Below are positions 14,760 to 22,643 of a stretch of 41,239 nt of DNA, piece by piece; position 1 is the stretch's first letter; each line of letters begins with the position of its first letter. Source of the stretch: Fibrobacterota bacterium (GTDB taxonomy: Bacteria; Fibrobacterota; Fibrobacteria; UBA11236); assembly GCA_023249635.1 (NCBI GenBank), contig JAHFCH010000006.1, positions 1-41,239 of the forward strand. The letters run 5' to 3'. Both the position numbers and the translations under genes were made by a program. The notes below the pieces were generated by a model. The model searched no databases, was not told the origin of the DNA, and saw only the letters and a program-made list of their open reading frames with translations.

Positions 14760-16652
14760 TTACCGGGTCTTGGGATTGAGTTGGGTCTGGCCGAGCATCT
14801 CCAGGGCCTTCTTCTGGATACCTTCGGCATCCATACCCAGGATTTTGTGCAATACGGGGATGTCCCCATGCGTCACGAATTCATCGGGCAGGCTGAGATG
14901 GCGGAGAATGATATCGTTTTTGCCGAGCTCGGTGATGAGCAAGGCCACGGCCTGGCCGTAGCCGCCCATGGGCACGTTGTCCTCGATGGTCAGTACATGG
15001 CGATGGCGGGAGAGCAGGTCGGCGTAAGCGCCGCGATCCAGGGGTTTGGCGAAACGCGCGTCCACCACGGTGGGCCGTACGCCGTCTTTCACGAGCAGCT
15101 CGGCCGCTTTCTTCGCGTAGCCGACCATGTTGCCGATGGCCAAGATGAGGAGGTCTTCGCCTTCTTGCAGGATACGGGGCATGCCGATAGGCAGCTTCTC
15201 GAAAGGCGCCTTCTCGTCGGGCGCCTGGGCGCTGCCGCGGGGGTAGCGCATGGCTACGGGGCCATCATCGTACTTGATGGCGGTGAAGAGCATGTTGCGC
15301 AATTCCTTCTCATCCGAAGGGGCCATGATGACCATGCCCGGGATCATGCCCAGGTAGCTCAGGTCCATGGCGCCATGATGGGTCGGCCCGTCGAGGCCGA
15401 CCAGGCCGGCGCGGTCGATGGCGAAGATCACGTTCAGTTCCTGGATGGCCACGTCGTGGATAACCTGGTCGATGGCGCGCTGCAGGAAGGTGGAATAGAT
15501 GGCCACCACCGGTTTCATGCCTTCGCAAGCCATACCTGCGGCGAAGGTCACCGCGTATTGCTCCGCGATGCCCACGTCGTACACGCGGTTGGGGATTTCC
15601 TTGGCCATGATGTTCACACCGCAGCCTTCGGGCATGGCGCCCGTGATGGCGATGACGCGCGCATCCTGCTTCGCGATCTCTAGGAGCGCGTCGCCGAACA
15701 CCTGGGTATAGCCCGGGGTCTTGGCGGGGGCGGCCTTGGGCTTGCCCGATTCCAGGTCGAAGGGATTGGAGGCGTGCCATTTGATGGCGTCGGCTTCGGA
15801 CTTGTCCCAGCCGTATCCCTTGGTCGTGACCACGTGGATGAGGTTGGGGCCCGGGCGCTTCTTCACGGCCTCGAGGATTTCGATCAGCTCTTCCAGGTTA
15901 TGCCCGTCGACGGGGCCGAAGTAACGGATGCCCAGGTCTTCGAAGAATCCGCCCGGGAGCAGGATCTTCTTGAGGCCTTCGTCCACCTTGCTGGCCAGCT
16001 TCTGCAGGTCCTTGCCGCGGGGCAGTTTGCCCGTGAATCCCCACACCTCATCCTTCAACTTGTTGTAGGTGGGATTGGAGATGATGCGATTCAGGTACTT
16101 GGAGATGCCGCCCAGGTTCTTGGCGATGGACATCTTGTTGTCGTTGAGGATGAAGGTGACCTTCTCCTCGGTCTCACCCGCGTTGTTGAGGGCTTCATAG
16201 ACCATGCCGCCGGTCATGGCGCCGTCGCCGATCACCGCCACCACGTCGAAGTCAAGGTTCTGGTGCGTGCGCGCCGCGGCCATGCCCAGCGCCGCCGACA
16301 ACGAAGTCGAAGCGTGCCCGGCGCCGAAGGTATCGTACTCGCTCTCGTCGCGCTTCAAGAACCCGGAAAGCCCGCCGAATTGCTTCAGGGTATGGAAATC
16401 CTTATAACGCCCGGTGACCAGCTTGTGCGGATAGGCCTGATGGCCGGTATCCCAGACGATCTTGTCCTTGGGGGTCTGATAGACCTTATGCAGCGCGATG
16501 GTAAGTTCCACCGCGCCCAGGCTCGAAGCCAGATGCCCGCCTTTGGCGGCCACCTGTTTCACGATGGTCGCGCGGATCTCGGCGGCGAGAGTCTTGAGTT
16601 GCTCTATGGACAGGCCGCGGAGGTCCGCGGGCGTGTGGATGTTTTCCAGCAT
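14760..16652 (-). CDS. dxs: Dxs, 1-deoxy-D-xylulose-5-phosphate synthase
   Basis: Condenses pyruvate and glyceraldehyde 3-phosphate with thiamine diphosphate, the entry step of the MEP isoprenoid pathway. About 630 residues, normal for Dxs. KGGHLASSLGAVELTIALH, WDTGHQAYPHKLVTGR, VIGDGAMTGGMVYEALNNAG (ThDP/metal motif), LNDNKMSIAKNLGG, YFGPVDGHN and the C-terminal VGIAEQYAVTFAAGMA are all diagnostic. I take ATG 16652; TTG 16658 is in frame two codons earlier, with AGGGG placed between the optima for both. ispA ends 26 nt upstream of the TTG and the methyltransferase follows 3 nt downstream, giving a probable ispA-dxs-methyltransferase transcript. Confidence 0.96.
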   Translation of the reverse strand: MLENIHTPADLRGLSIEQLKTLAAEIRATIVKQVAAKGGHLASSLGAVELTIALHKVYQTPKDKIVWDTGHQAYPHKLVTGRYKDFHTLKQFGGLSGFLKRDESEYDTFGAGHASTSLSAALGMAAARTHQNLDFDVVAVIGDGAMTGGMVYEALNNAGETEEKVTFILNDNKMSIAKNLGGISKYLNRIISNPTYNKLKDEVWGFTGKLPRGKDLQKLASKVDEGLKKILLPGGFFEDLGIRYFGPVDGHNLEELIEILEAVKKRPGPNLIHVVTTKGYGWDKSEADAIKWHASNPFDLESGKPKAAPAKTPGYTQVFGDALLEIAKQDARVIAITGAMPEGCGVNIMAKEIPNRVYDVGIAEQYAVTFAAGMACEGMKPVVAIYSTFLQRAIDQVIHDVAIQELNVIFAIDRAGLVGLDGPTHHGAMDLSYLGMIPGMVIMAPSDEKELRNMLFTAIKYDDGPVAMRYPRGSAQAPDEKAPFEKLPIGMPRILQEGEDLLILAIGNMVGYAKKAAELLVKDGVRPTVVDARFAKPLDRGAYADLLSRHRHVLTIEDNVPMGGYGQAVALLITELGKNDIILRHLSLPDEFVTHGDIPVLHKILGMDAEGIQKKALEMLGQTQLNPKTR

Positions 16653-16683
16653 GTTCAAAAGGCCCCTGGGTCCCGCGGGATGC

Positions 16684-17574
16684 TCAATGCACCCGGGTGA
16701 TGATGTAATCCGCGATCAGTTCCAGCGTGCCGCCCTGGATGGGCAGCTTGCGCAGTTCGAGTTTGGCTTCGTCGATCAATTGCCGCGCCATGTCTTTGGA
16801 GGCGGCGATGCCGACCACGGCGGGATAGGTGGCTTTGCCTTTGGCGAGATCGGAACCGGCGTCCTTGCCCAAGGCCTCGGTCGTCTGCTCCAGGTCGAGC
16901 ACGTCGTCGACGATCTGGAAAGCCAAGCCGATGCGATTTCCGAACGCGCCCAGCCCGGCGATGACTTCTTCGTCGGCGCCGGCGAGCTGCGCGCCCATCA
17001 CGAGGGATGCCTCGATGAGCGCGGCGGTCTTATGGTTGTGGATGTAATTGACGGTCTCGAGGCCGACCTTCTTGCCTTCGCTCTGGATGTCGACCACTTG
17101 TCCGCCGAGCATGCCCTTGGTGCCCAACGCGCGGGCCAGGGTGGCGATACATTCCGGGCGGCCGGATTTGGCAAGCAGCTCGAAGGCGTAGACCAGCAAG
17201 GAATCGCCCGCCAGGATGGCAATGGCTTCGCCGAAAACCTTATGGTTGGTTGGGCGGCCGCGGCGGAAATCGTCGTTGTCCATGGACGGCAAATCATCAT
17301 GGATAAGGGAGAAGGTATGCGTCATCTCCAAAGCGCAGGCCGCGAGCAGCACCGAGTCGCCGATTCCGTGGCAGGCTTCGAAGGAGGCCATCGCCAGGGC
17401 GGGGCGCAAACGCTTGCCTCCGGCGAAGGTGGAATAGCGCACGGCGCGATGCAAATCGGCCGGGGCTTCGGTCTCGGAGGGAAGATGCCGCTCCAACGCC
17501 GCGTTCACGCGCAGGGATGCCTGCTTGAGGTAATCCTCGACCGTGATCGCGATTTGGTTTTTTGGGACTGACAT
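16684..17574 (-). CDS. ispA: Polyprenyl diphosphate synthase (farnesyl/geranylgeranyl type, IspA)
   Basis: A 296-residue trans-prenyltransferase. The first Asp-rich motif is DDLPSMDNDD and the second is DDVLD, which bind Mg-diphosphate. GGKRLRPAL binds the isopentenyl diphosphate. Bulky/aromatic residues before the first Asp motif (THTFSLIHDD) are as in short-chain enzymes, so the product is probably farnesyl or geranylgeranyl diphosphate; chain length cannot be fixed by eye. It is directly upstream of dxs on the same strand, an association common in bacteria. Confidence 0.93.
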   Translation of the reverse strand: MSVPKNQIAITVEDYLKQASLRVNAALERHLPSETEAPADLHRAVRYSTFAGGKRLRPALAMASFEACHGIGDSVLLAACALEMTHTFSLIHDDLPSMDNDDFRRGRPTNHKVFGEAIAILAGDSLLVYAFELLAKSGRPECIATLARALGTKGMLGGQVVDIQSEGKKVGLETVNYIHNHKTAALIEASLVMGAQLAGADEEVIAGLGAFGNRIGLAFQIVDDVLDLEQTTEALGKDAGSDLAKGKATYPAVVGIAASKDMARQLIDEAKLELRKLPIQGGTLELIADYIITRVH

Positions 17575-17678
17575 GTTTCCTGGCCGCTTGAAAATCTACG
17601 GGAACGCCGCGTAAAAGGCCCTTGGAAAGATACAAAAATCGGGCCGGAATCCAGTCGGATTCGGGGTGGGAATGCCTC

Positions 17679-17698
17679 AAACCCCGATAAAACCGGGG
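17679..17698 (-). terminator. Possible intrinsic terminator after folD
   Basis: On the minus strand CCCCG, a 7-nt AT-rich loop, CGGGG and then TTT follow the folD stop (stem 17682-17686 with 17694-17698). The stem is short and the T-run brief, so termination may be partial and read-through into ispA is possible. Confidence 0.5.
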
Positions 17699-17708
17699 CT
17701 GTCGCTGC

Positions 17709-18638
17709 TTAGCGGACGGTTGCCGTCGCCGTGGGGCCCGCCGCGGCGACTGTCTTCTCGGCGAGCGCCGCTTCGGCGCCGCGAACCGTATTGGTCAACA
17801 GCATGGCGATGGTCATGGGTCCCACGCCGCCGGGCACGGGCGTGATCCAGGCGGCCTTCTGGGAGACCGATTCGAAGTGGACGTCGCCTACCAGGCGCGT
17901 TCCCGATTTGGTTTTGTCGCTCTTGATGCGATTTACTCCCACGTCCAAAACCACCACGCCTTCCTTGACCATGTCCCCCGTGATCACCTCGGGCTTGCCC
18001 ATGGCGGCGATCAGGAAATCGGCATCCCGGGTGTAACGCGCGAGATCAGGGGTGCCGGTATGGCATACCGTGACGGTGGCGTTGGCGAAGGCTTCCTTCT
18101 GGATGAGGATGTTGGCGACGGGCTTACCTACTATGTTGGAGCGGCCCACCACCACGACATGCTTGCCCTCTGGGCTCAGGCCGTAGGCGCGCAATAGCTC
18201 CTGTACTCCCCAAGGCGTGCAGGGCCGGAATCCGGGGCGGCCCAGCATCAGGTTGCCCAGGCTGATGGGATGGAAACCATCCACATCCTTTTTGGGGCTG
18301 ATGAGATCGAGCAATTTCTCCGACGGCAAATGCGAGGGCAAGGGCAATTGCAAGAGGATGCCGTGCACGGCCGGGTCTTCGTTCTGCTTGATCAGGTGTT
18401 CAGTGAGTTCGCCTTCGGAGACGGTGGCGGGCAGGCGATGGGTCCAGGCGGTGATGCCGGTTTCCTTGGCCGCCGCATCCTTGGCGCCCACGTAGACTTT
18501 CGAAGCGGGGTCTTCTCCGACCAGGGTCACCGAGAGCCCTGGCGTAACTCCTTTGGCCACGAGCGCGGCCACGCGGGACTTCAAGGCCGAGCGGATGTTT
18601 TCGGCTGTCTTCTTACCGTCGATTAGTTGGGCAGTCAT
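17709..18638 (-). CDS. folD: FolD, methylenetetrahydrofolate dehydrogenase / methenyltetrahydrofolate cyclohydrolase
   Basis: Bifunctional enzyme interconverting 5,10-methylene- and 10-formyl-tetrahydrofolate with NADP. 309 residues. Diagnostic stretches are VGEDPASKVYVGAKDAAAKE (with the Tyr and catalytic Lys of the family), GILLQLPLPSHL, KDVDGFHP, FRPCTPWGV, VVVGRSNIVGKPVA and GGVGPMTIAML. The last 20 residues are an Ala-rich tail. Upstream of ATG 18638 there is no clear Shine-Dalgarno, and a 15-nt tandem repeat begins 22 nt before the start. Confidence 0.97.
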   Translation of the reverse strand: MTAQLIDGKKTAENIRSALKSRVAALVAKGVTPGLSVTLVGEDPASKVYVGAKDAAAKETGITAWTHRLPATVSEGELTEHLIKQNEDPAVHGILLQLPLPSHLPSEKLLDLISPKKDVDGFHPISLGNLMLGRPGFRPCTPWGVQELLRAYGLSPEGKHVVVVGRSNIVGKPVANILIQKEAFANATVTVCHTGTPDLARYTRDADFLIAAMGKPEVITGDMVKEGVVVLDVGVNRIKSDKTKSGTRLVGDVHFESVSQKAAWITPVPGGVGPMTIAMLLTNTVRGAEAALAEKTVAAAGPTATATVR

Positions 18639-18660
18639 GGAGGGAAAGGTAACAAAGGGG

Positions 18661-18750
18661 TTGGGTGAAGATCGGTTGGGTGAAGATCGGTTGGGTGAAG
18701 ATCGGTTGGGTGAAGATCGGTTGGGTGAAGATCGGTTGGGTGAAGGGCGG
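18661..18750. repeat. Tandem repeat, six 15-nt units, upstream of folD
   Basis: The unit TTGGGTGAAGATCGG occurs five times without a mismatch (18661-18735), and a sixth time with two changes (18736-18750). A plus-strand frame through it would give a run of LGEDR but has no gene-like context. The repeat lies 22-112 nt upstream of the folD start and could vary in number by slippage. Confidence 0.95.
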
Positions 18751-19221
18751 TGGGAAAAGGGATGAGAGGAGGTTGTAGCGATATATCGTCGGGCGTCGGG
18801 CGTTTGGCGTCGGGCGTTAAGAAAATGCGGATTGGAAGGGGAGTGAAGCAGTTTTCATTTTCTTAACGCCCGACGCCCGACGCCAAGGCGCGGAGGGAAG
18901 CCCGGGCGCGGAGCGCTGGAAAACCGCGAACGCGCCGTACGCCCGACGCAGACCGTGAAGTATAGAAAGCAGGGGGGTCCGCGCTTCGCGGCAAAATAAA
19001 AACTCCGTCGACTTACCGCCCATTGTTCTCGGACCTTGTGATCATAAGTTTAATGCACCCCATCCAGTTCGCGCTTCCCCGCCGCCGTCCGGCCTGGGGC
19101 CGGGGGTTGGGGGCATGCGCTAGTTGAACGGAAACCGCATTTTTAGTGATCTAGGTTTGTAAGGCCGAGGCGCATGAAAACGAGCGACGGAGTTCTTCCT
19201 TACGATGATGGCCTGGTGCCG
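18751..19221. other. Non-coding region with repeats and hairpins between folD and zapA
   Basis: With the tandem repeat this is a 583-nt gap without a supportable gene. It holds palindrome copy B (18787-18890), a GTCGGGCGTAC fragment on the minus strand at 18938-18948 that matches part of copy A, and a pair of hairpins at 19159-19226. The rest (18950-19150) shows nothing I can name. A 6S RNA was considered because of the zapA neighbour, but its conserved motifs were not found. Confidence 0.6.
18787..18890. repeat. Long palindromic repeat, copy B, built from GTCGGGCGT units
   Basis: The inner stem is a perfect 22 bp pairing 18806-18827 with 18856-18877, around a 28-nt loop. It shares GGCGTCGGGCGTTAAGA with copy A (12509-12525), then diverges (AAATG against CAAGG), but both arms of each copy changed together so that pairing is kept. 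Flanking GTCGGGCGT units stand on the left (18787-18803) and CGACGCC on the right (18877-18884). No T-run follows on either strand. Confidence 0.85.
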
Positions 19222-19227
19222 TCAGGC
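19159..19227. ncRNA. Candidate structured element: two adjacent hairpins at the zapA 3' end
   Basis: On the plus strand GTAAGG (19159-19164) pairs with CCTTAC (19198-19203), enclosing CCG/CGG and CGC/GCG stems and a loop around ATGAAAACGA. Immediately after, GGCCTG and CAGGCC (19210-19227) form a second hairpin that spans the zapA stop. Without a T-run these are not clear terminators. They could be a 3' UTR structure, a small RNA or part of a repeat. I cannot assign a family. Confidence 0.3.
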
Positions 19228-19527
19228 CGGGTTGAGCGCCCGGTCGAGACTGGCGTTGAGCGACCTCGCTTTCTCTTGTAGTTCGTGGTGTTCCCTATCC
19301 TGTTCTTCCACGCGGGCCCGTAGCTCGAACAGCTCACCGGCCAGGTTCATGGCGGCCAGCACCACCACCCGGAATTTGTCCGGGTTGATGCCGCCTTTTC
19401 CCATTTCCCTGATTTTAAAATCCAAATATCCGGCAACGCGTTCTATGGTCTGCGGATTCTGGTCGGATTTTACTTGGAAGGTCTCGCCGCAGATGTTGAC
19501 CTTGTAGGAATGTTCGCTCGGTTCCAT
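19222..19527 (-). CDS. zapA: ZapA, cell-division protein
   Basis: ZapA bundles FtsZ filaments at mid-cell. The N-terminal domain has YKVNICGETFQVKSDQNPQ followed by IERVAGYLDFKIREM, the typical ZapA globular part. LAAMNLAGELFELRARVEEQ begins the C-terminal coiled coil. About 100 residues, the normal length. ATG 19527 is preferred (GGAGG 11 nt upstream, and the sequence aligns from MEPSEHSYKV); GTG 19545 is the alternative. It lies downstream of the ZapB-like gene on the same strand. Confidence 0.9.
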   Translation of the reverse strand: MEPSEHSYKVNICGETFQVKSDQNPQTIERVAGYLDFKIREMGKGGINPDKFRVVVLAAMNLAGELFELRARVEEQDREHHELQEKARSLNASLDRALNPA

Positions 19528-19632
19528 GGTCGATGCGGCCTCCACGGCCCGTCCCCATTGTCCTGGGGGCGGACGGCTGATTCTTAATATACCATCAGGC
19601 CCGCGGCAGGCGCCAGCCTACCTGAGGCTATT

Positions 19633-19899
19633 TCAGGCCAGGGCGGTATCCAATCGGCCCACCAGGTCCCGAATCCGCTCGCCAACCAGGTTGATATTGT
19701 CCGATTTGCTGTTCACGTCGTTCCGCAAAACGGCCAATTCCTCGTCCTTTTCGGCTACGAGCTTTTCGAGGTTTCCGGCCTTTTCCAAAGCCGAATGCAA
19801 TTCGGATTGCAGGTGATTACGCTCCTGCTTCAAGCCGTCGATGGTGGAAACGGCGGCCTCAACCTTGCTGGCCAAAGCGTCGAATTGACTGAAGTCCAT
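19633..19899 (-). CDS. zapB: ZapB-like coiled-coil cell-division protein
   Basis: An 88-residue protein predicted as almost one continuous coiled coil, with heptad-spaced hydrophobics from LASKVEAAVSTIDGLKQERN to the C-terminal RIRDLVGRLDTAL. Length, composition and position just upstream of zapA fit the ZapB/TIGR02449-type partner, which links ZapA-FtsZ to the chromosome-terminus machinery. ATG 19899 has GGAGGAG 6 nt upstream. Because short coiled coils are weakly diagnostic, the assignment rests partly on context. Confidence 0.72.
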   Translation of the reverse strand: MDFSQFDALASKVEAAVSTIDGLKQERNHLQSELHSALEKAGNLEKLVAEKDEELAVLRNDVNSKSDNINLVGERIRDLVGRLDTALA

Positions 19900-19935
19900 T
19901 TGTTCTCCTCCGGATGCGGAAACCGGTCCGCTTAA

Positions 19936-19951
19936 GCGATGGTACCATCGC
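19936..19951. repeat. Perfect 16-bp palindrome between pheT and zapB
   Basis: GCGATGGTACCATCGC is self-complementary and sits 36 nt upstream of zapB. It could be a dyad operator or the stem of a small hairpin. No T-run follows, so a terminator is unlikely. Confidence 0.5.
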
Positions 19952-19993
19952 CCCGATCCAAAAACTACTCGCTGGATTAGGGCCTGTCAGCAC

Positions 19994-22528
19994 TTACTTG
20001 AAGACGATGCCTTCGTCCTTGGCGAGCTCTTGGTTCACCTTTTCCTGGGCCTTGTTCACCTCGTCATCGGTAAGTGTCTTTTCCGCATGGCGATACGTAA
20101 AGGTGTAATGCAGCGCCTTCTTGCCTTCGGGCACGCCGGTACCGCGATAGACCGAGTTGAGCCGCACTTCCTGCAGGATGGAAACGCGCCCGGTAGGCAT
20201 CCGGCCCAGGATATCCCCATGGCTCCGGGCCTCATCAACCAGCAGATTGAGGTCGCGGGAGACGGCCGAGAAATGGCCGAAGGCCTTGAACTTAGGCGTC
20301 TTGGCGGCGGCCGCGAGCAGGCCCGAAAGCGAAATCTCGGCAGCCAGCACCGGGCCTTTCAGATCGAACTGGCTTTGCACGCGGGGATTCAGGACGCCGA
20401 AGGAACCAATACGGACTTCGCCTTTCGACTGCGCCCGCTTGCTTCCGAACAGAATCTCGGCGCCGGTTGGGATCTTGCCCTGCTCAGCCAGGATTACGCC
20501 CGATTCGACGGGATGCAGCCAGGCATCCGTCGCGGGATTGCCCAAGCGGGCCTGCACGCCCGCGGCGGCGAGGAGATTTTCGACCAGGCCTTTGAGATGA
20601 TGGAATTCCACCGGGCCGGAAAGGGCGGTGTCCCCGCTCCAGGGCCGGCGATCGGGCCAATCGCCCGAGAGTACGATGCACAGCATCTCTTCTTCCCAGA
20701 TGCCCGGCAGTCGCGCGCTACGCTCCTCGGGACGATGGTAGAAACTGCGGGCAATCTCGAAGAAGCGCGCATTGCGCTCCTGGTTATTCTGATTGTAGGC
20801 CACCGCGGCCAATAGGGACGGGAGCGCCGTGGTGGGCAGGATTTCCCATTCCTCGCTGATGGGATTGCGCAGGGGCACGCAGGCGGAACGCGGATCTTCC
20901 GCGGGAAGGCCCAACTTCGCCAGGGCTTTGCGCGAGGAGAAGCGCAGGTTCAGGGTTTCGTTGAGGCCGGCATCCTTGAGATGATGGCGCAACAAACGCG
21001 ACAAGGACTCGCCAGGAGGCAGGGCTTTGTAGCCCAAGGGCAAGGTCGGCAGGGTGACGGGAATGGTGTTGTAATCGCCAAGGCGCGCGATCTCTTCGAT
21101 GAGATCGGCTTCGCGTTCGAGATCCCCGCGAAAGCCCGGGATGGCGAAGGCCAGCGCGGGCTGGCCGTGGACCTGGGAGGTCGCGCCGGCTTTAAGACCG
21201 ATGGATTCCAGGCGTCGCGCGCATTCGGCTTCGCCCAGGGCCATGCCGATCAGCTTTTCCGCCCGCGCGGGGCGCAGGTAGACGATGCGCGGCGAGGCCT
21301 GATGCTCCGGAGCGGATTTATCCAGGCGCCCGTTGGCCACGGTTCCGCCGCACCAGAGAGCGATAAGCGCGGCCAGGTAATCGGCGACCTGGGAGGTGGC
21401 CAGGGGATCGATGCCGCGTTCGAAGCGGAAGGACGAATCGCTGGAAAGCCCGTGGCGGCGGCCCTGGCGGCGTACCACGGCGGGGGTGAAGTAGGCGACC
21501 TCAAGGAAAATATCCGTCGTGGTTTCGCTGACTTCGGAATCCTTGCCGCCCATCACGCCGGCCAGGACCATGGGCCCTTGCGCGTCGGCGATGAGCATGT
21601 CGGCCTCGGTGAGCGCGCGGTCGACGCCGTCAAGGGTGGTGAGGCGCTCACCGGCTTTGGCCTTGCGGATGATCACCTGCTTGCCGCGGATGCGGTTGAG
21701 ATCGAAGGCATGGGAAGGCTGGTTGGTCTCGAGCAGCACATAGTTGGTGAGATCGACCACGTTGTTGATGCTGCGCTTGCCGATGGACTTGAGCGCTTTG
21801 ACCAGCCAATCGGGGCTGGGACCGACCTTGACGCCGTTGATGACGCGGCCCACGTACTTACTGCAGCCCGCGATGTCCTCCAGCTGGATATCGATTTGCC
21901 CGGCGATGGCGGGACCGGTTTCCTTGAGCGCTTCCCCGGGGTAACGCAGGGGTTTCCCGAACTTGGCCGCGATCTCCCGGGCCACGCCGGTATGGCACAA
22001 GGCATCGGGCCGGTTCGGGGTCACGTTGAGCTCGTAGGCCACGTCGGAGAGCCCGGCGATCTTTTCCATGGGCAGGCCGAGGGGCGTTTCCGCGGGCAGC
22101 ACCAAGATGCCCTCATGGCTTTCGCCCAGGCCCACTTCGTCCTCGGCGCAGATCATGCCGTGGCTTTCCTGGCCGCGCAGTTTGGCCTTCTTGATCTTGA
22201 ACCCCGGTTCGCCGCCCTTGCCCGGGATCTCGGCTCCCACCTTGGCGAACAGGACCTTCTGGCCCGCGGCCACATTAGGCGCCCCGCATACCACGGGAAA
22301 GGTCTCGCTCCCATCGGTCACGGTGCAGACGGAAAGCTTATCCGCTTCGGGATGCCGCGCGCAGGTCAGCACTTCGGCGGAGACCACGCCGGGAACGGCT
22401 CCGGAAACCTTCATGCCTTCGACTTCGAGACCGAGGGAGGTAAGGGCCTGGGACAGGGCTTGGGGATCGTCGCCGGGAGTGCCGTTGAGGTCGACGTATT
22501 TCTTGAGCCAGTTGAGGGAGACTTCCAT
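19994..22528 (-). CDS. pheT: PheT, phenylalanyl-tRNA synthetase beta subunit
   Basis: 844 residues, slightly longer than the usual 790-820. The N-terminal tRNA-binding (EMAP-like) domain has LTCARHPEADKLSVCTV. The B3/B4 editing region is present. The core has SINNVVDLTNYVLLETNQP and SHAFDLNRI, plus GLSSDSSFRFERGIDP in the domain related to the catalytic fold. The last 95 residues are the ferredoxin-fold anticodon-binding domain (FSAVSRDLNLLVDE, SILQEVRLNSVYRGTGVPEG). It pairs with PheS to form the alpha2-beta2 enzyme charging tRNA-Phe. AAGGA lies just before ATG 22528. A palindromic 115-nt spacer separates it from pheS. Confidence 0.97.
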   Translation of the reverse strand: MEVSLNWLKKYVDLNGTPGDDPQALSQALTSLGLEVEGMKVSGAVPGVVSAEVLTCARHPEADKLSVCTVTDGSETFPVVCGAPNVAAGQKVLFAKVGAEIPGKGGEPGFKIKKAKLRGQESHGMICAEDEVGLGESHEGILVLPAETPLGLPMEKIAGLSDVAYELNVTPNRPDALCHTGVAREIAAKFGKPLRYPGEALKETGPAIAGQIDIQLEDIAGCSKYVGRVINGVKVGPSPDWLVKALKSIGKRSINNVVDLTNYVLLETNQPSHAFDLNRIRGKQVIIRKAKAGERLTTLDGVDRALTEADMLIADAQGPMVLAGVMGGKDSEVSETTTDIFLEVAYFTPAVVRRQGRRHGLSSDSSFRFERGIDPLATSQVADYLAALIALWCGGTVANGRLDKSAPEHQASPRIVYLRPARAEKLIGMALGEAECARRLESIGLKAGATSQVHGQPALAFAIPGFRGDLEREADLIEEIARLGDYNTIPVTLPTLPLGYKALPPGESLSRLLRHHLKDAGLNETLNLRFSSRKALAKLGLPAEDPRSACVPLRNPISEEWEILPTTALPSLLAAVAYNQNNQERNARFFEIARSFYHRPEERSARLPGIWEEEMLCIVLSGDWPDRRPWSGDTALSGPVEFHHLKGLVENLLAAAGVQARLGNPATDAWLHPVESGVILAEQGKIPTGAEILFGSKRAQSKGEVRIGSFGVLNPRVQSQFDLKGPVLAAEISLSGLLAAAAKTPKFKAFGHFSAVSRDLNLLVDEARSHGDILGRMPTGRVSILQEVRLNSVYRGTGVPEGKKALHYTFTYRHAEKTLTDDEVNKAQEKVNQELAKDEGIVFK

Positions 22529-22554
22529 TTGATCCTTCGTGGTCGATGCGTTGG

Positions 22555-22637
22555 GAAGGTTTAAGGTTTAAGGTGGGGTCGGTCGCATGGGATCTGTTTG
22601 GGCCTCTCCCACCTAAAACCTTAGACCTTAAACCTTC
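22555..22637. repeat. Imperfect palindrome between pheS and pheT, built from TTAAGGT units
   Basis: GAAGGTTTAAGGT (22555-22567) pairs with ACCTTAAACCTTC (22624-22636), and inner AGGTGGG (22571-22577) pairs with CCCACCT (22607-22613). One arm carries an extra 6-7 nt unit. Each arm consists of near-tandem TTAAGGT copies. No U-run follows on the transcribed strand, so it does not look like a terminator inside the operon. Confidence 0.7.
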
Positions 22638-22643
22638 TCTTCT

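Noticed and set aside
18661-18750. CRISPR-like array
   Set aside because: Units are 15 nt and directly adjoining with no spacers, so it is a simple tandem repeat.
18553-18765. Plus-strand frame encoding repeated LGEDR
   Set aside because: It only reads through the 15-nt tandem repeat and partly overlaps folD antisense; no start signal or homologue is evident.
19020-19221. 6S RNA gene next to zapA
   Set aside because: Neither strand has the long complementary ends nor the conserved central-bubble sequences of 6S RNA; kept only as a low-confidence structured element.
20981-22564. Long plus-strand open frame (527 codons) opposite pheT
   Set aside because: It is antisense to the clearly real pheT, has no recognisable motifs and shows the His/Gly/Ala-rich composition typical of GC-rich antisense frames.
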